This document shows positions 43,048 through 53,699 of a stretch of 64,000 nt of DNA, piece by piece. The notes under the pieces are model-generated. The model worked only from the letters and a program-made list of their open reading frames with translations, was not told the origin of the DNA and did no database searches. Position numbers and translations under genes: made by a program. The DNA lies in contig NZ_PPTG01000025.1 of the NCBI RefSeq assembly GCF_002954245.1, positions 62,001-126,000 of the forward strand, written 5' to 3'. How positions within the stretch are numbered: the stretch's first letter is position 1; the number at the start of each line of letters is the position of its first letter. This DNA comes from Cryobacterium aureum. Its GTDB lineage: Bacteria; Actinomycetota; Actinomycetes; Actinomycetales; Microbacteriaceae.

Positions 43048-44034
43048 ATGCTGGATATTCTGGATGTTCCCAACGCCCACAACGATGGTCTGATTCTCGC
43101 CGAGTCCCTATGGGCAGCGGGCCTGAACACGCGCGCCGTGCGCGCATTGCTTGCGAATGGTGAGCTGGTTCGCATCCGTCGGGGGGTCTACACCCTGGGC
43201 GCCACGTGGCGCGGTGCCGAGAGTGACGACCGGTATCGACTCTTCGTTCGCGCGACCGCGGCCACGGCCGAGCAGCCGCTTCTCCTCTCGCACCTTTCCG
43301 CAGCAGCGCTGCACAACCTGCCGATCATCGGTCCATGGCCGACGGTCGTGCACGCGATCAACAACGACACCACAGGAGGTAGCAGCGCGCGTTTCACAAC
43401 AAGCCATCGGAGCGTGGTGGAGCCCGAACCGGTCACGATCAACGGATGCGCCGCCACCACACTCGCGCGCACACTCATCGATGTGGCAGCCACCTCGAGC
43501 TTTCTCGTCGGTACCACCATGATGGACCACGCCCTGCGCATCGAGGGGGAGCGCGCCGAGAGCGAACGTCGGAAGGGTATCCACGGTGCTCCGGCCCTCT
43601 CCAAGGAGGACCTCTACGAGGAGCTGATGATGGTGCGTCCGAGACGCGGTGGTCCGAAGGTGCGTCAAATCATAGACTTCTCGAACTTGCTTTCCGCCAA
43701 CCCGGGCGAGTCAATGAGCCGGGTACGCATGGCCGAGTTGGGCTTCGAAATACCCGAACTGCAGGTGCGCTTCGTGGTGCAGGGCCGAGAGTACTGGGTC
43801 GACTTCTACTGGCGGGGCGTGCGCAAGATCGGCGAATTCGACGGCAAAATCAAATACACCCGGGGCGCGATATTGGGCGACCGCCACCCCGGCGAGGTAG
43901 TCGTCGTCGAAAAGAATCGAGAGAATGTCCTGCGCCCGGAAGTCAACAGCTTCGACCGTTGGGACTGGGACACGGCCTACTCTCCCCGCCTATTCTACGA
44001 ATTCCTGATTCAGCACAACGTCCCGCGCGCCTAG
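43048..44034 (+). CDS. AbiEi-like winged-helix protein with C-terminal PD-(D/E)xK-like nuclease domain (DUF559-type)
   Basis: This 328-residue protein starts with a winged-helix-like domain of the AbiEi antitoxin type (VRALLANGELVRIRRGVYTLGA, about 30-52, and LLSHLSAAALHNLP). The C-terminal half contains GESMSRVRMAELGFEIPELQVRF, YWVDFYWRGVRKIGEFDGKIKY and HPGEVVVVEKNRENVLR. The spacing E...D...E-x-D-x-K resembles Vsr/DUF559 nuclease folds. Such two-domain proteins are frequent in actinobacteria and no function is proven. No AbiEii nucleotidyltransferase toxin is adjacent. A stand-alone defence or regulatory role is possible. Confidence 0.75.
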   Translation: MLDILDVPNAHNDGLILAESLWAAGLNTRAVRALLANGELVRIRRGVYTLGATWRGAESDDRYRLFVRATAATAEQPLLLSHLSAAALHNLPIIGPWPTVVHAINNDTTGGSSARFTTSHRSVVEPEPVTINGCAATTLARTLIDVAATSSFLVGTTMMDHALRIEGERAESERRKGIHGAPALSKEDLYEELMMVRPRRGGPKVRQIIDFSNLLSANPGESMSRVRMAELGFEIPELQVRFVVQGREYWVDFYWRGVRKIGEFDGKIKYTRGAILGDRHPGEVVVVEKNRENVLRPEVNSFDRWDWDTAYSPRLFYEFLIQHNVPRA

Positions 44035-44097
44035 ACGCCTAGCGGATGCGCCCCGCGCACCCGGGACATCGCGCGTCTCCGTCATCACGGTGTTCGG

Positions 44098-44157
44098 GTC
44101 CACCCCGTGGACCGGTTTATGAAACGGGCCCGTGGACGGGGCGCATGCCCCGTCCAC
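44098..44157. repeat. Palindromic element, degenerate relative of the GGGCCCAGTTTATAAA family
   Basis: It contains GTCCACCCCGTGGAC (44098-44112), a decayed TTTATGAAACGGGCCC centre and the dyad GTGGACGGGG/CCCCGTCCAC (44132-44157). It resembles a rearranged copy of the family and lies 90 bases before copy 3. Confidence 0.65.
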
Positions 44158-44229
44158 ACAGACTGCGGCCACGGCCCCACGCGAGAGGATGCCCGTATGT
44201 GCACCGACCGCGCGCGCCTACCTATCCGG

Positions 44230-44295
44230 GCCCAGCTTGTGGCCCTGGGCCCAGTTTATAAACTGGGCCCAGGGACGGGGCCTGGGCCCCGTCCC
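44230..44295. repeat. Palindromic element, GGGCCCAGTTTATAAA family, copy 3
   Basis: The core at 44247-44270 is a perfect 24-bp palindrome with half GGGCCCAGTTTA. A second perfect-type palindrome with half GGGACGGGGCC follows at 44272-44295. A partial repeat GGGCCCAGCTTGTGG precedes it at 44228-44242. It ends 11 bases before the DUF4032 stop codon (minus strand). Confidence 0.85.
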
Positions 44296-44306
44296 TGGTG
44301 ACGGGG

Positions 44307-45617
44307 CTAGACCTTGAGCATCCAGTCGTCGGAATCGTCGGGGTCGGCGGAGGTGTCGTCGCCGAGCTGCGTGCGAATCGGCAGAGTGATGGCCTCGGTG
44401 ACGGGGTCCATCATGGTGGCCTCGTCCCGGCGGTGGCGCAGCACGTCCTGCACGTATGACGTGACGGCCTCGGCGAGCGGGATATCCCGGGACTCGTTCT
44501 GCGCCATGAACCAGCGATGATCGAGCAGCTGATGGAACACCTGGGCCCGCTCGAGTTTGCCCTGCAAATTCTCGGGAATGGCGCGCACGACAGGCTCGAA
44601 CACGCGCACCAGCCACTCGTGGGCGACCATCTCCTCGTCGGCTCCGGGGCCGCCGTAGGCGGCCCGATACGAATCCAGGTCGTTCAGCAGGCGACGGGCC
44701 TGGTTCTCTTCGGCATCGAGCCCGGTCAGGCGCAACAGTCGGCGCTGGTGATGGCCGGCGTCGACGACCTTGGGCTGGATGCGCACCTTGCTGCCGGTCT
44801 CATCGGTTTTGATGGCGAGTTCCTCAATGTCGAAACCGAGGTCGTTGAGGCGTTGTACGCGTTGCGTGATACGCCAGCGTTCGGAGTTGGAGAACGACTC
44901 CGACCCGGTGAGCTCTTTCCAGAGCAGCCGGTAGGCGGCGACGATCCCGTTGCTGACCCGAATCGGGTCGAGCTCATCGGCGACGCGGCCGCCGGCTTCA
45001 AGGTCCATGAGTTCCCCGGCGATGTTCACCCGGGCAATTTCGAGGTCGTTCTCGCGCTGGCCATTCGACAGCCCGCCCGAGTACAACTGCCCGGTTTCGG
45101 CATCGACGAGATAGGCGGCGAACGCCCCGGCGTCACGGCGAAACAGCGTGTTCGAGAGCGACACGTCGCCCCAAAAGAAGCCGATCATGTGCAGCCGCAC
45201 GAGCAGCACGGCGAGGGCATCGACCAGCCGGGTGGCGGTGTCGGGGCGCAGTGCGTGCGAATACAGAGCGCGGTAGGGGAGTGAGAACTTGAGGTGACGC
45301 GTGACCAGAACGGAATTGAGTGGCGAAAGGTCGGCATCCGTTCGGTTGGTGATGACGGCAACCGGCTCGACGCAGGGAATCTCAAGGTTGGCGAGGGTGC
45401 GCAGCATGTCGTACTCGCGCTTGGCCATCTCGCTCGTGGTCTCCTTGATGGCGACCACCCGCCCACTCAGGTGGGCGAAGCGCACTAGGTGGCGGGAGAT
45501 GCCCTTGGGCAGCGAGGCGATGTTCTCATTCGGCCAGGCGTCGAGGGGCAGCTGCCACGGTAGGTCGAGCAGGGCAGGATCGGCCGTGGCCGCGATGATA
45601 TTGAGGGAACCGCTCAT
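44307..45617 (-). CDS. DUF4032 protein with kinase-like N-terminal domain
   Basis: This 436-residue protein is typical of actinobacteria. The N-terminal two thirds looks like a LPS-kinase/aminoglycoside-phosphotransferase fold: a Lys in RVVAIKETTSEMAKREYDML, a catalytic-loop-like MIGFFWGDVSLSNTLFRRD (Asp followed by Asn five residues later) and a metal-binding-like YLVDAETGQLY. The C-terminal DUF4032 region is about 165 residues (HQRRLLRLTGLDAEENQARRLLNDLDSYR). The substrate is unknown. It precedes, but is not overlapped by, the sugar ABC ATPase gene on the same strand. Confidence 0.85.
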   Translation of the reverse strand: MSGSLNIIAATADPALLDLPWQLPLDAWPNENIASLPKGISRHLVRFAHLSGRVVAIKETTSEMAKREYDMLRTLANLEIPCVEPVAVITNRTDADLSPLNSVLVTRHLKFSLPYRALYSHALRPDTATRLVDALAVLLVRLHMIGFFWGDVSLSNTLFRRDAGAFAAYLVDAETGQLYSGGLSNGQRENDLEIARVNIAGELMDLEAGGRVADELDPIRVSNGIVAAYRLLWKELTGSESFSNSERWRITQRVQRLNDLGFDIEELAIKTDETGSKVRIQPKVVDAGHHQRRLLRLTGLDAEENQARRLLNDLDSYRAAYGGPGADEEMVAHEWLVRVFEPVVRAIPENLQGKLERAQVFHQLLDHRWFMAQNESRDIPLAEAVTSYVQDVLRHRRDEATMMDPVTEAITLPIRTQLGDDTSADPDDSDDWMLKV

Positions 45618-45671
45618 TGTTGGAGCCTAACCGGCTGGAGGGAGCGTGCCGCCTCCAGCCGTTCATGGAGA

Positions 45672-46769
<1,098 letters not shown>

Positions 46770-46980
46770 GATTATTACTCCTTCACCGGCAGGAACGTGC
46801 CGGACGATCCGTTGTGAATAGGATTTATGCGCCGCGCGCGCAGGCACACGACGTTTCATTATTATACGACGGATGCCCCGGCGCCGGTCTGCCCCCCCCG
46901 TTTGGTCGTTTCCCAGTCAGGGGATCTACTATTTCAAAGGCGCCTTCACGCGCGCCCCTACTTCTCGAAAGCGATTTTTT

Positions 46981-47895
46981 ATGACTATTGGCGGACCAAG
47001 CGACAGCAGTCCCTCAAAGAACCGGCGACGTGATGCCGCCCGGGTCAAGGCCAAGCAGCTTCGAGTCAGTCAAAAGAAGAAGGACCGCCGCAACAGGTTT
47101 TTCTTGCAGGGCGGCATTGCTATCGCCGCTGTCGCCATCGTCGTTCTGGTCTCCGTCATCATTGTGAATTCGATCAAACCGGCCGGTCCGGGCCCGAAAA
47201 ACATGGCCAGTGACGGCGCTCTCATCGGCGAGGGAATGGTCACGGCGCTGACGCCCGCGCTGCAACCCGACGCGAACCTGCGAGCATCCGAACCGGATAC
47301 CTCCGGCGCCGTCGCCAACATCCGCATCTATGTCGACTACCTGTGCCCGCTCTGCGGCGACTTCGAAGACGCCAACAACGAGCAGATCGCCAGTTGGGTC
47401 GACTCGGGAGCTGCGACGGTTGAAATTCACCCGGTAGCCATTCTCACGAGCAAGTCCGCCGGCACCAAGTACTCCCTACGGGCGGCGAACGCGGCAGCCT
47501 GCGTTGCCAACTACTCGCCAAATGATTTCTTCGCGTTCAGCTCGGCCCTGTTCGTCGACCAGCCGGAAGAGACGTCTCCCGGCCGCAGCAACGACGAGAT
47601 CAAGGCCGTGGTCAAGGATTCCGGCGTGAGCACGGCGGTTTCCAGCATCAATTCCTGCATCGATGACGGCACCTACGAGTCGTGGGTCAAGGCGGCAACC
47701 AATCGCGCGCTCGACGGCCCCATTCCCGACTCCTCGATCAAGGCAATCACCAGTTCCCCCACCGTCCTGGTCAATGGCAAGCCGTACACCGGATCGCTGG
47801 AAGACCCGAAAGAGTTCGCGTCCTTCGTGCAGGTGGCCCTCGGTGAGACCTACTCCACCTCGACGCCGACCCCCACACCTGCGCCCGGCGGGTAG
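46981..47895 (+). CDS. Membrane-anchored DsbA-family thioredoxin-like protein
   Basis: This 304-residue protein has a basic N-terminus (KNRRRDAARVKAKQLRVSQKKKDRRNR), one membrane helix (about 45-68) and an extracytoplasmic DsbA-like domain. The redox motif is CPLC in IYVDYLCPLCGDFEDAN (about residue 120). The remainder fits the thioredoxin_4 family (AANAAACVANYSPNDFFAFSSALF, SPTVLVNGKPYTGS with the cis-Pro). It probably acts in disulfide formation in exported proteins. The C-terminus is Pro/Thr-rich. The ATG at 46981 is preferred over an upstream in-frame ATG because conservation starts near it. Confidence 0.9.
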   Translation: MTIGGPSDSSPSKNRRRDAARVKAKQLRVSQKKKDRRNRFFLQGGIAIAAVAIVVLVSVIIVNSIKPAGPGPKNMASDGALIGEGMVTALTPALQPDANLRASEPDTSGAVANIRIYVDYLCPLCGDFEDANNEQIASWVDSGAATVEIHPVAILTSKSAGTKYSLRAANAAACVANYSPNDFFAFSSALFVDQPEETSPGRSNDEIKAVVKDSGVSTAVSSINSCIDDGTYESWVKAATNRALDGPIPDSSIKAITSSPTVLVNGKPYTGSLEDPKEFASFVQVALGETYSTSTPTPTPAPGG

Positions 47896-47997
47896 TTTCT
47901 GCCTGACCCAAGCGGCTGCGCGACCCATATCCACTTGGCTGTTGCCCGTGGCGGCGTCGAAATCATTTAGGATGGTCTTTCGAGGCTTAGGCCTCAT

Positions 47998-48073
47998 GCC
48001 GGCCTGGCGCAATTGGTAGCGCACCACTCTTGTAAAGTGGGGGTTACGGGTTCAAGTCCCGTGGCCGGCCCCA
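47998..48073 (+). tRNA. tRNA-Thr (anticodon TGT)
   Basis: A 76-base cloverleaf is visible: acceptor stem GCCGGCC/GGCCGGC, D-arm around GCGCAATTGGTAGCGC, anticodon stem CCACT/AGTGG with loop CTTGTAA (anticodon TGT, decoding ACA), and T-arm ACGGGTTCAAGTCCCGT. CCA is encoded at 48071-48073. A short intrinsic terminator follows directly. Confidence 0.96.
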
Positions 48074-48076
48074 CGA

Positions 48077-48101
48077 CCCCTACTCTCGAGTAGGGGTTTT
48101 T
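48077..48101 (+). terminator. Intrinsic terminator of tRNA-Thr
   Basis: CCCCTACT pairs with AGTAGGGG around CTCG and is followed by TTTTT. It begins three bases after the tRNA CCA end. Confidence 0.93.
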
Positions 48102-48199
48102 CTTGCGCGGGCCCGCCGGGGCAGAATAGAACATGCGCCCAGTCACCAGACCTGCGCCCGGAGCAGACCCCCGCACCCGCGCCCCGAGAGGACACACGC

Positions 48200-49795
<1,596 letters not shown>

Positions 49796-49827
49796 CCCTC
49801 GCCCCGCGCGTCTACCCCCTCCACTGC

Positions 49828-49899
49828 GGACGGGGCCTGGGCCCGGAACGTGGGCCCAGTTTATAAACTGGGCCCGTGGACGGGGCCCGGGCCCCGTCC
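49828..49899. repeat. Palindromic element, GGGCCCAGTTTATAAA family, copy 4
   Basis: A half-palindrome starting GGACGGGGCCTGGGCCC (49828-49844) leads into a perfect 24-bp palindrome (half GGGCCCAGTTTA, 49852-49875) and a perfect 22-bp palindrome (half GGACGGGGCCC, 49878-49899). It lies 32 bp after the ABC-F stop. Confidence 0.85.
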
Positions 49900-49963
49900 G
49901 GAGTGCAGGCACTTCCCATCGGCGCGCACCACACCGCGCGCACCTGTCTCGTAGTATTACCAG

Positions 49964-50965
49964 GTGACCCAGGCCCGCGCGCAGACCCGAACGGATGCGT
50001 CCGCCGCGCCCGCGGCATCCGCTGGGCGGGTCTGGCTGGCCCTGGTCTTCTCGGTGCTGATCGGGGCGCTGTACGCGGTGCAATCACGAGTGAACGGCGA
50101 ACTCGGGCATCAGATCGGCGACGGATTCACCGCCGCCGTCATTTCTTTCGGCTCCGGCCTGGTCGTTTTGAGCCTCGGCCTCGTCGTGTTTCGAAGCGGA
50201 CGCCGCGGCCTGCAACTGGTTGCCCGCGGTGTGAAAAAGAAGCACCTCTCCTGGTGGCACCTGCTCGGCGGCCTGGCCGGCGCCCTCTTCGTACTGTCAC
50301 AGGGCCTCGTCGCTGCGCCGCTCGGCATCGCCCTGTTCACGGTGGCCGTGGTGGCCGGCCAGACCGTGAGCGGAGTGCTCATGGACCGCTTCGGCATCGG
50401 CCCGGGTGGGCGTCGAACGCTGCACGCGTCCAAAATCATCGGTGCTGTGCTTGCCCTGGTGGCCGTCGCGTTCACGGTCAGCGGCGAACTGAGCGGCAGC
50501 GACGCGCTCTGGTTGCTGGCACTGCCGCTGATCGCCGGCATCGGGCAGGGCTGGCAGCAAGCCGTCAACGGTCAGGTGCGGGTCACCGCCCAGAGCGCGC
50601 TCACAGCGACCTTTCTGAATTTTCTCACCGGCAGCATCGCGCTCGTGCTCGCCGCCCTCGTGCACGGCCTGCTGGTCGGCTTCGCGCTCGACCTGCCGAG
50701 CAACCCGTGGCTCTACACCGGTGGGCTGATCGGCTGCATCTTCATCGCCGGGGCCACGCTCGTCGTGCGCACCACGGGGGTGCTCATGCTCGGCCTCTGT
50801 ATCGTCGCCGGCCAGCTGCTCTGCGCCCTCGCGCTGGATCTGCTCGCGCCGACGGCGGGGCATCCGCTCGGCCTGACGACCATTGCCGGCACAGCGTTGG
50901 CCCTCGTGGCCGTCGTCATCGCCGCGGTGCGCTGGCGTCGCCCACACCACGCCCGCGGCAGGTAG
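49964..50965 (+). CDS. DMT-superfamily transporter (two DUF606/YdcZ repeats)
   Basis: This 333-residue membrane protein has about ten helices made of two homologous DUF606 halves (ALVFSVLIGALYAVQSRVNGELGHQIGDGFTAAVISFGSGLVVL and ALPLIAGIGQGWQQAVNGQVRVTAQSALTATFLNFLTGSIALVL). Both halves carry the Q-x-x-x-N-G motif. Single-repeat YdcZ proteins act as pairs, so this is a fused version. The substrate is unknown. A TAGTAT hexamer ends about eight bases before the GTG at 49964 and no Shine-Dalgarno is seen, so the transcript may be leaderless. Confidence 0.88.
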   Translation: MTQARAQTRTDASAAPAASAGRVWLALVFSVLIGALYAVQSRVNGELGHQIGDGFTAAVISFGSGLVVLSLGLVVFRSGRRGLQLVARGVKKKHLSWWHLLGGLAGALFVLSQGLVAAPLGIALFTVAVVAGQTVSGVLMDRFGIGPGGRRTLHASKIIGAVLALVAVAFTVSGELSGSDALWLLALPLIAGIGQGWQQAVNGQVRVTAQSALTATFLNFLTGSIALVLAALVHGLLVGFALDLPSNPWLYTGGLIGCIFIAGATLVVRTTGVLMLGLCIVAGQLLCALALDLLAPTAGHPLGLTTIAGTALALVAVVIAAVRWRRPHHARGR

Positions 50966-50969
50966 AAAA

Positions 50970-51542
50970 CTACAGGACCCCGAGAAATTCCTCTGGGTCG
51001 ATGGACAGCCGCACGCCCGGCTTCGATTCCTCAGGAATGCCGCCGACATAGAGCCAGCCGAGCAGTTCTTCGTTGTCGCCGAGGCCGTGCAGGTCCCGCA
51101 CCGGCCCGGTGCGCACGAGTGGGCCGGTGCGCCACATCGTGCCCCAGCCCGCGTCGTCCAGAAGCAGCGTCAACAGGTGCGCGACCCCCGCCGCCGCCGC
51201 ATCCTGCTCCCAGTCGGTCACCTTGAAGCTGACCCGACGCGACGCGACGACCGCGATCAGCAGCGGTGCGCGCAGCGGCTTGGCGGCCAGTTTGACCGCG
51301 TCATTACCCTCACAAGCGGATGCCGCCAGAAACGCCGCCCCCAGTCGCTCGCGGGCGTTGCCGCGCAGCTCCAACAATCGCCATGGTCGCAGCGCACCGT
51401 GATCCGCCACCCGCGCCGCCGCGGCGACGAGGGGCAGCAGCTCGGCTCGCGAAGGCGCCGACGCCGTAACTTTAGAGTAGCTGCGCCGATGATTAACGGC
51501 CTGAAAGAAAGCCGAGGTGGCAGTATCCGTTGCCCCGAGCAC
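50970..51542 (-). CDS. Nitroreductase-family flavoprotein
   Basis: This 190-residue protein has the FMN-binding nitroreductase pattern: NHRRSYSKV near residue 17 (phosphate-binding Arg-Arg-Ser), DHGALRPWRLLEL, and a C-terminal block DAGWGTMWRTGPLVR...LLGWLYVGG. It resembles the short YdjA group, which uses NAD(P)H and has a small active site. The substrate is unknown. It converges on the DMT transporter with only four bases between stops, and is read after msrB across a five-base gap. Confidence 0.85.
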   Translation of the reverse strand: MLGATDTATSAFFQAVNHRRSYSKVTASAPSRAELLPLVAAAARVADHGALRPWRLLELRGNARERLGAAFLAASACEGNDAVKLAAKPLRAPLLIAVVASRRVSFKVTDWEQDAAAAGVAHLLTLLLDDAGWGTMWRTGPLVRTGPVRDLHGLGDNEELLGWLYVGGIPEESKPGVRLSIDPEEFLGVL

Positions 51543-51546
51543 CGCG

Positions 51547-51948
51547 CTACTCGGCGGGCGTGAAGTTGAGCGAGATCGAGTTCATGCAGTACCGATCGCC
51601 GGTCGGGGTGCCAAATCCGTCGGGAAAAACATGTCCCAGGTGTGAGCCGCAGTTTGCGCAGCGCACCTCGGTACGCACGCTGCCCAGCGAACGGTCTTCG
51701 AGCAGTTCGACCGCTTCGGGCCGAACCGACTCGTAGAAGCTCGGCCAGCCGCAGCCGGCGTCAAACTTGGTGCCACTTTTGAACAGCTCGGCGTTGCACG
51801 CGCCGCAGGTGTAGGTGCCAGCGCGCTCTTCGTCGAGCAGTTCGCCGGTTCCGGGGCGTTCGGTGCCGGCCTCGCGCAAAACCTTGAACTTCTCCGGGCC
51901 GAGCTCGGAGCGCCACTCGTCGTTTGACTTCTTGATTGCGTAGTCCAT
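51547..51948 (-). CDS. msrB: Peptide methionine (R)-S-oxide reductase
   Basis: This 133-residue enzyme reduces methionine R-sulfoxide in proteins. It has the two zinc-binding CxxC pairs (CGACN and CANCG), GCGWPSFYE with the catalytic His/Asn region later, and the catalytic Cys in DRYCMNSISL. The ATG at 51948 gives the usual length. It lies upstream of the nitroreductase gene on the same strand, five bases apart, forming an oxidative-stress pair. Confidence 0.96.
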   Translation of the reverse strand: MDYAIKKSNDEWRSELGPEKFKVLREAGTERPGTGELLDEERAGTYTCGACNAELFKSGTKFDAGCGWPSFYESVRPEAVELLEDRSLGSVRTEVRCANCGSHLGHVFPDGFGTPTGDRYCMNSISLNFTPAE

Positions 51949-52177
51949 GGTGGATGTCCCTTCGATCCGGCGGTCCGCACCCGGACAGCCTCTACCCAGC
52001 CTAAACTCGTCCGGCGGCACGCGCATTCCTGGCCGGTACGTTTCGCAGCGTTTGCACGGCCACCCGGCCGCTCGACTGGGCCGTTCCGGGCGTGCCGGAG
52101 GCAACATCCAGCCGCCCGTAAATAGGATGAGCCCGTCGGATAACCCGTCGAAACTGCCCTGGGGGAGAGATACATCA

Positions 52178-52495
52178 ATGAGCGAGAGTACATCGACCCC
52201 CGTGCAAAGTACCACTCTGCCGGCCGGAAGTACCCCGGTTTCGACCCAACTCAGCGAGCGCGACGAAGCTGTACTCGGCTTTGAACGGCAATGGTGGCGG
52301 CACGTCGGCGCCAAGGAAGAGGCCATTCGCGCCACGTTCGGCCTCTCGGCCGCCCGGTATTATCAGCTATTGGGGGCGCTGGTCGATTCACCTTTGGCAC
52401 TGGCTTTCGACCCGATGCTCGTGAACCGACTGCAGCGGATGCGTTCCGCACGATCCGAGGCGCGCGCCAGTCGTTCGCTGCCCACCCACGACTAA
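52178..52495 (+). CDS. DUF3263 protein
   Basis: This 105-residue protein matches the actinobacterial DUF3263 family: LSERDEAVLGFERQWWRHVGAKEEAIRATFGLSAARYYQLLGALVDSPLALAFDPMLVNRLQRMR. The segment IRATFGLSAARYYQLL looks like a helix-turn-helix, so DNA binding is possible. In many actinobacteria it precedes a LytR C-terminal-domain protein, as here (82 bp downstream). GGGGGAGAG precedes the ATG at 52178; the frame extends further upstream but without conservation. Confidence 0.9.
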   Translation: MSESTSTPVQSTTLPAGSTPVSTQLSERDEAVLGFERQWWRHVGAKEEAIRATFGLSAARYYQLLGALVDSPLALAFDPMLVNRLQRMRSARSEARASRSLPTHD

Positions 52496-52577
52496 TACCT
52501 GACCGCTTTCCGCCAGCACCGGGCCCGTGCGCATCGCTTGATTCCGGCCCGACTGGCCAACCAAGGATTCAATCACC

Positions 52578-53141
52578 ATGGCGCGAAAATTTGCGAAAGA
52601 CCGTTTCGACACGCACACTCATGCCCTCGACCGAGTGGGTGCTCACCGTGCCCCCGGTAAAAAGGGCCGCGGCTGGATCGGGTTCTGGTGGGCGCTGGGT
52701 GCCACCGTGCTCTTGATCGCGGTTGGCGTGGTTGGAATCTTCGCGATCAACAATCGCCTCGACTTCTCCAATATCCCGGGGCTGTCCTCGGCCAGCTCGA
52801 CTCCGATCCCCACCGAGACCGTCATTCCGACCGCTGAAGCGACCGTCGACCCGGCGCTCACAGTGAACGTGCTGAACGGCTCCGCGACGAACGGAGTCGC
52901 AGCATCCGTCAGTGACACGCTCACCGCCGCCGGCTGGGTGGTCAGCGCCACCGGCAACGCGAGCACAGACACCGAACCGACCACCGTGGTCTACTACGCC
53001 GATGCCGGTTTGGAAGGCGCCGCTCGCGGCATCGCCGCGTCACTCCCGGGCTCGACGATCGTCGTTTCGACCAGCTTCGTCGACTCGGGCGCGGCCCTGA
53101 CCGTCGTCGTCGGCAACGACTATGTGCTGCCGGCGGGCTGA
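52578..53141 (+). CDS. LytR C-terminal-domain membrane protein
   Basis: This 187-residue protein has a basic cytoplasmic N-terminus (1-32), one membrane helix (WIGFWWALGATVLLIAVGVVGIFAI, 33-57), a Ser/Thr/Pro linker and a LytR_C domain (TVNVLNGSATNGVAASVSDTLTAAGWVVSATGNAS..., about 95-187). LytR_C domains are also found at the end of LytR-CpsA-Psr ligases that attach polymers to peptidoglycan. Alone it may bind cell-wall material. It follows DUF3263 in the standard actinobacterial arrangement. Confidence 0.9.
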   Translation: MARKFAKDRFDTHTHALDRVGAHRAPGKKGRGWIGFWWALGATVLLIAVGVVGIFAINNRLDFSNIPGLSSASSTPIPTETVIPTAEATVDPALTVNVLNGSATNGVAASVSDTLTAAGWVVSATGNASTDTEPTTVVYYADAGLEGAARGIAASLPGSTIVVSTSFVDSGAALTVVVGNDYVLPAG

Positions 53142-53280
53142 TCGACAGCGAACCTTCAGACTTACTGGGAATTGCCTGATTCGTCAAGCCCCTTTTCTTC
53201 TGCGGCCACTTCAGTATTATCTGGTTTTGGTCACACATTTTGTGCGGGCAATACCCGCCCGGATCAAGAACGCTCGCCCA

Positions 53281-53309
53281 AGGTAACTTGCACCAGTAGG
53301 TAACTTGCA
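53281..53309 (+). repeat. Direct repeat AGGTAACTTGCA in the cspA leader
   Basis: AGGTAACTTGCA occurs at 53281-53292 and again at 53298-53309, 17 bp apart, about 116-144 bases before the cold-shock gene. It lies in a 283-bp region that is AT-richer than its surroundings and could be promoter DNA or part of a long 5' leader. Confidence 0.6.
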
Positions 53310-53424
53310 ACAGAGGACTTGCTCTCGGGGATTTGCTGCTCGTTCAGAATGAACGCAGTCTCTGCGGCAGGGCCCGGAACAGCCAATGGGCGGTTGCCGT
53401 TGAAAACTGAGCAAGGAGTAACAC

Positions 53425-53628
53425 ATGGCGAACGGAACCGTTAAATGGTTCAACGCTGAAAAGGGTTTCGGCTTCATCACCGTCGACGGGGGAGGGCAAG
53501 ACGTCTTCGTCCACTACTCCGCCATTGACATGAGCGGGTACAAGGTTCTCGAAGAAGGCCAGCAGGTCGTCTTCGAGGTCGGTGCCGGAGCGAAAGGCCC
53601 CCAGGCTGAATCGGTTCGACCGGCCTGA
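53425..53628 (+). CDS. cspA: Cold-shock protein (CspA family)
   Basis: This 67-residue single cold-shock domain binds single-stranded RNA or DNA and acts as an RNA chaperone. RNP1 is KGFGFITV and RNP2 is [15 protein letters not shown] precedes the ATG. The 283-bp gap upstream suggests a long leader of the kind that controls cspA mRNAs by temperature. A hairpin terminator follows at 53661. Confidence 0.97.
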   Translation: MANGTVKWFNAEKGFGFITVDGGGQDVFVHYSAIDMSGYKVLEEGQQVVFEVGAGAKGPQAESVRPA

Positions 53629-53660
53629 CCCACCGCCTAAACGGGGTCTGTCCCCCACCT

Positions 53661-53687
53661 AACGCCGCCCGCTGCAACGGGCGGCGT
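53661..53687 (+). terminator. Terminator hairpin after cspA
   Basis: AACGCCGCCCG pairs with CGGGCGGCGTT around a five-base loop, followed by AGTGTTT. It begins 32 bases after the cspA stop and ends 12 bases before the DUF3048 start. Confidence 0.85.
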
Positions 53688-53699
53688 TAGTGTTTAGCG

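Noticed and set aside
42855..44295. CRISPR array
   Set aside because: The repeated GC-rich blocks are palindromic, irregularly spaced and scattered over distant loci; there are no regular spacers and no cas genes.
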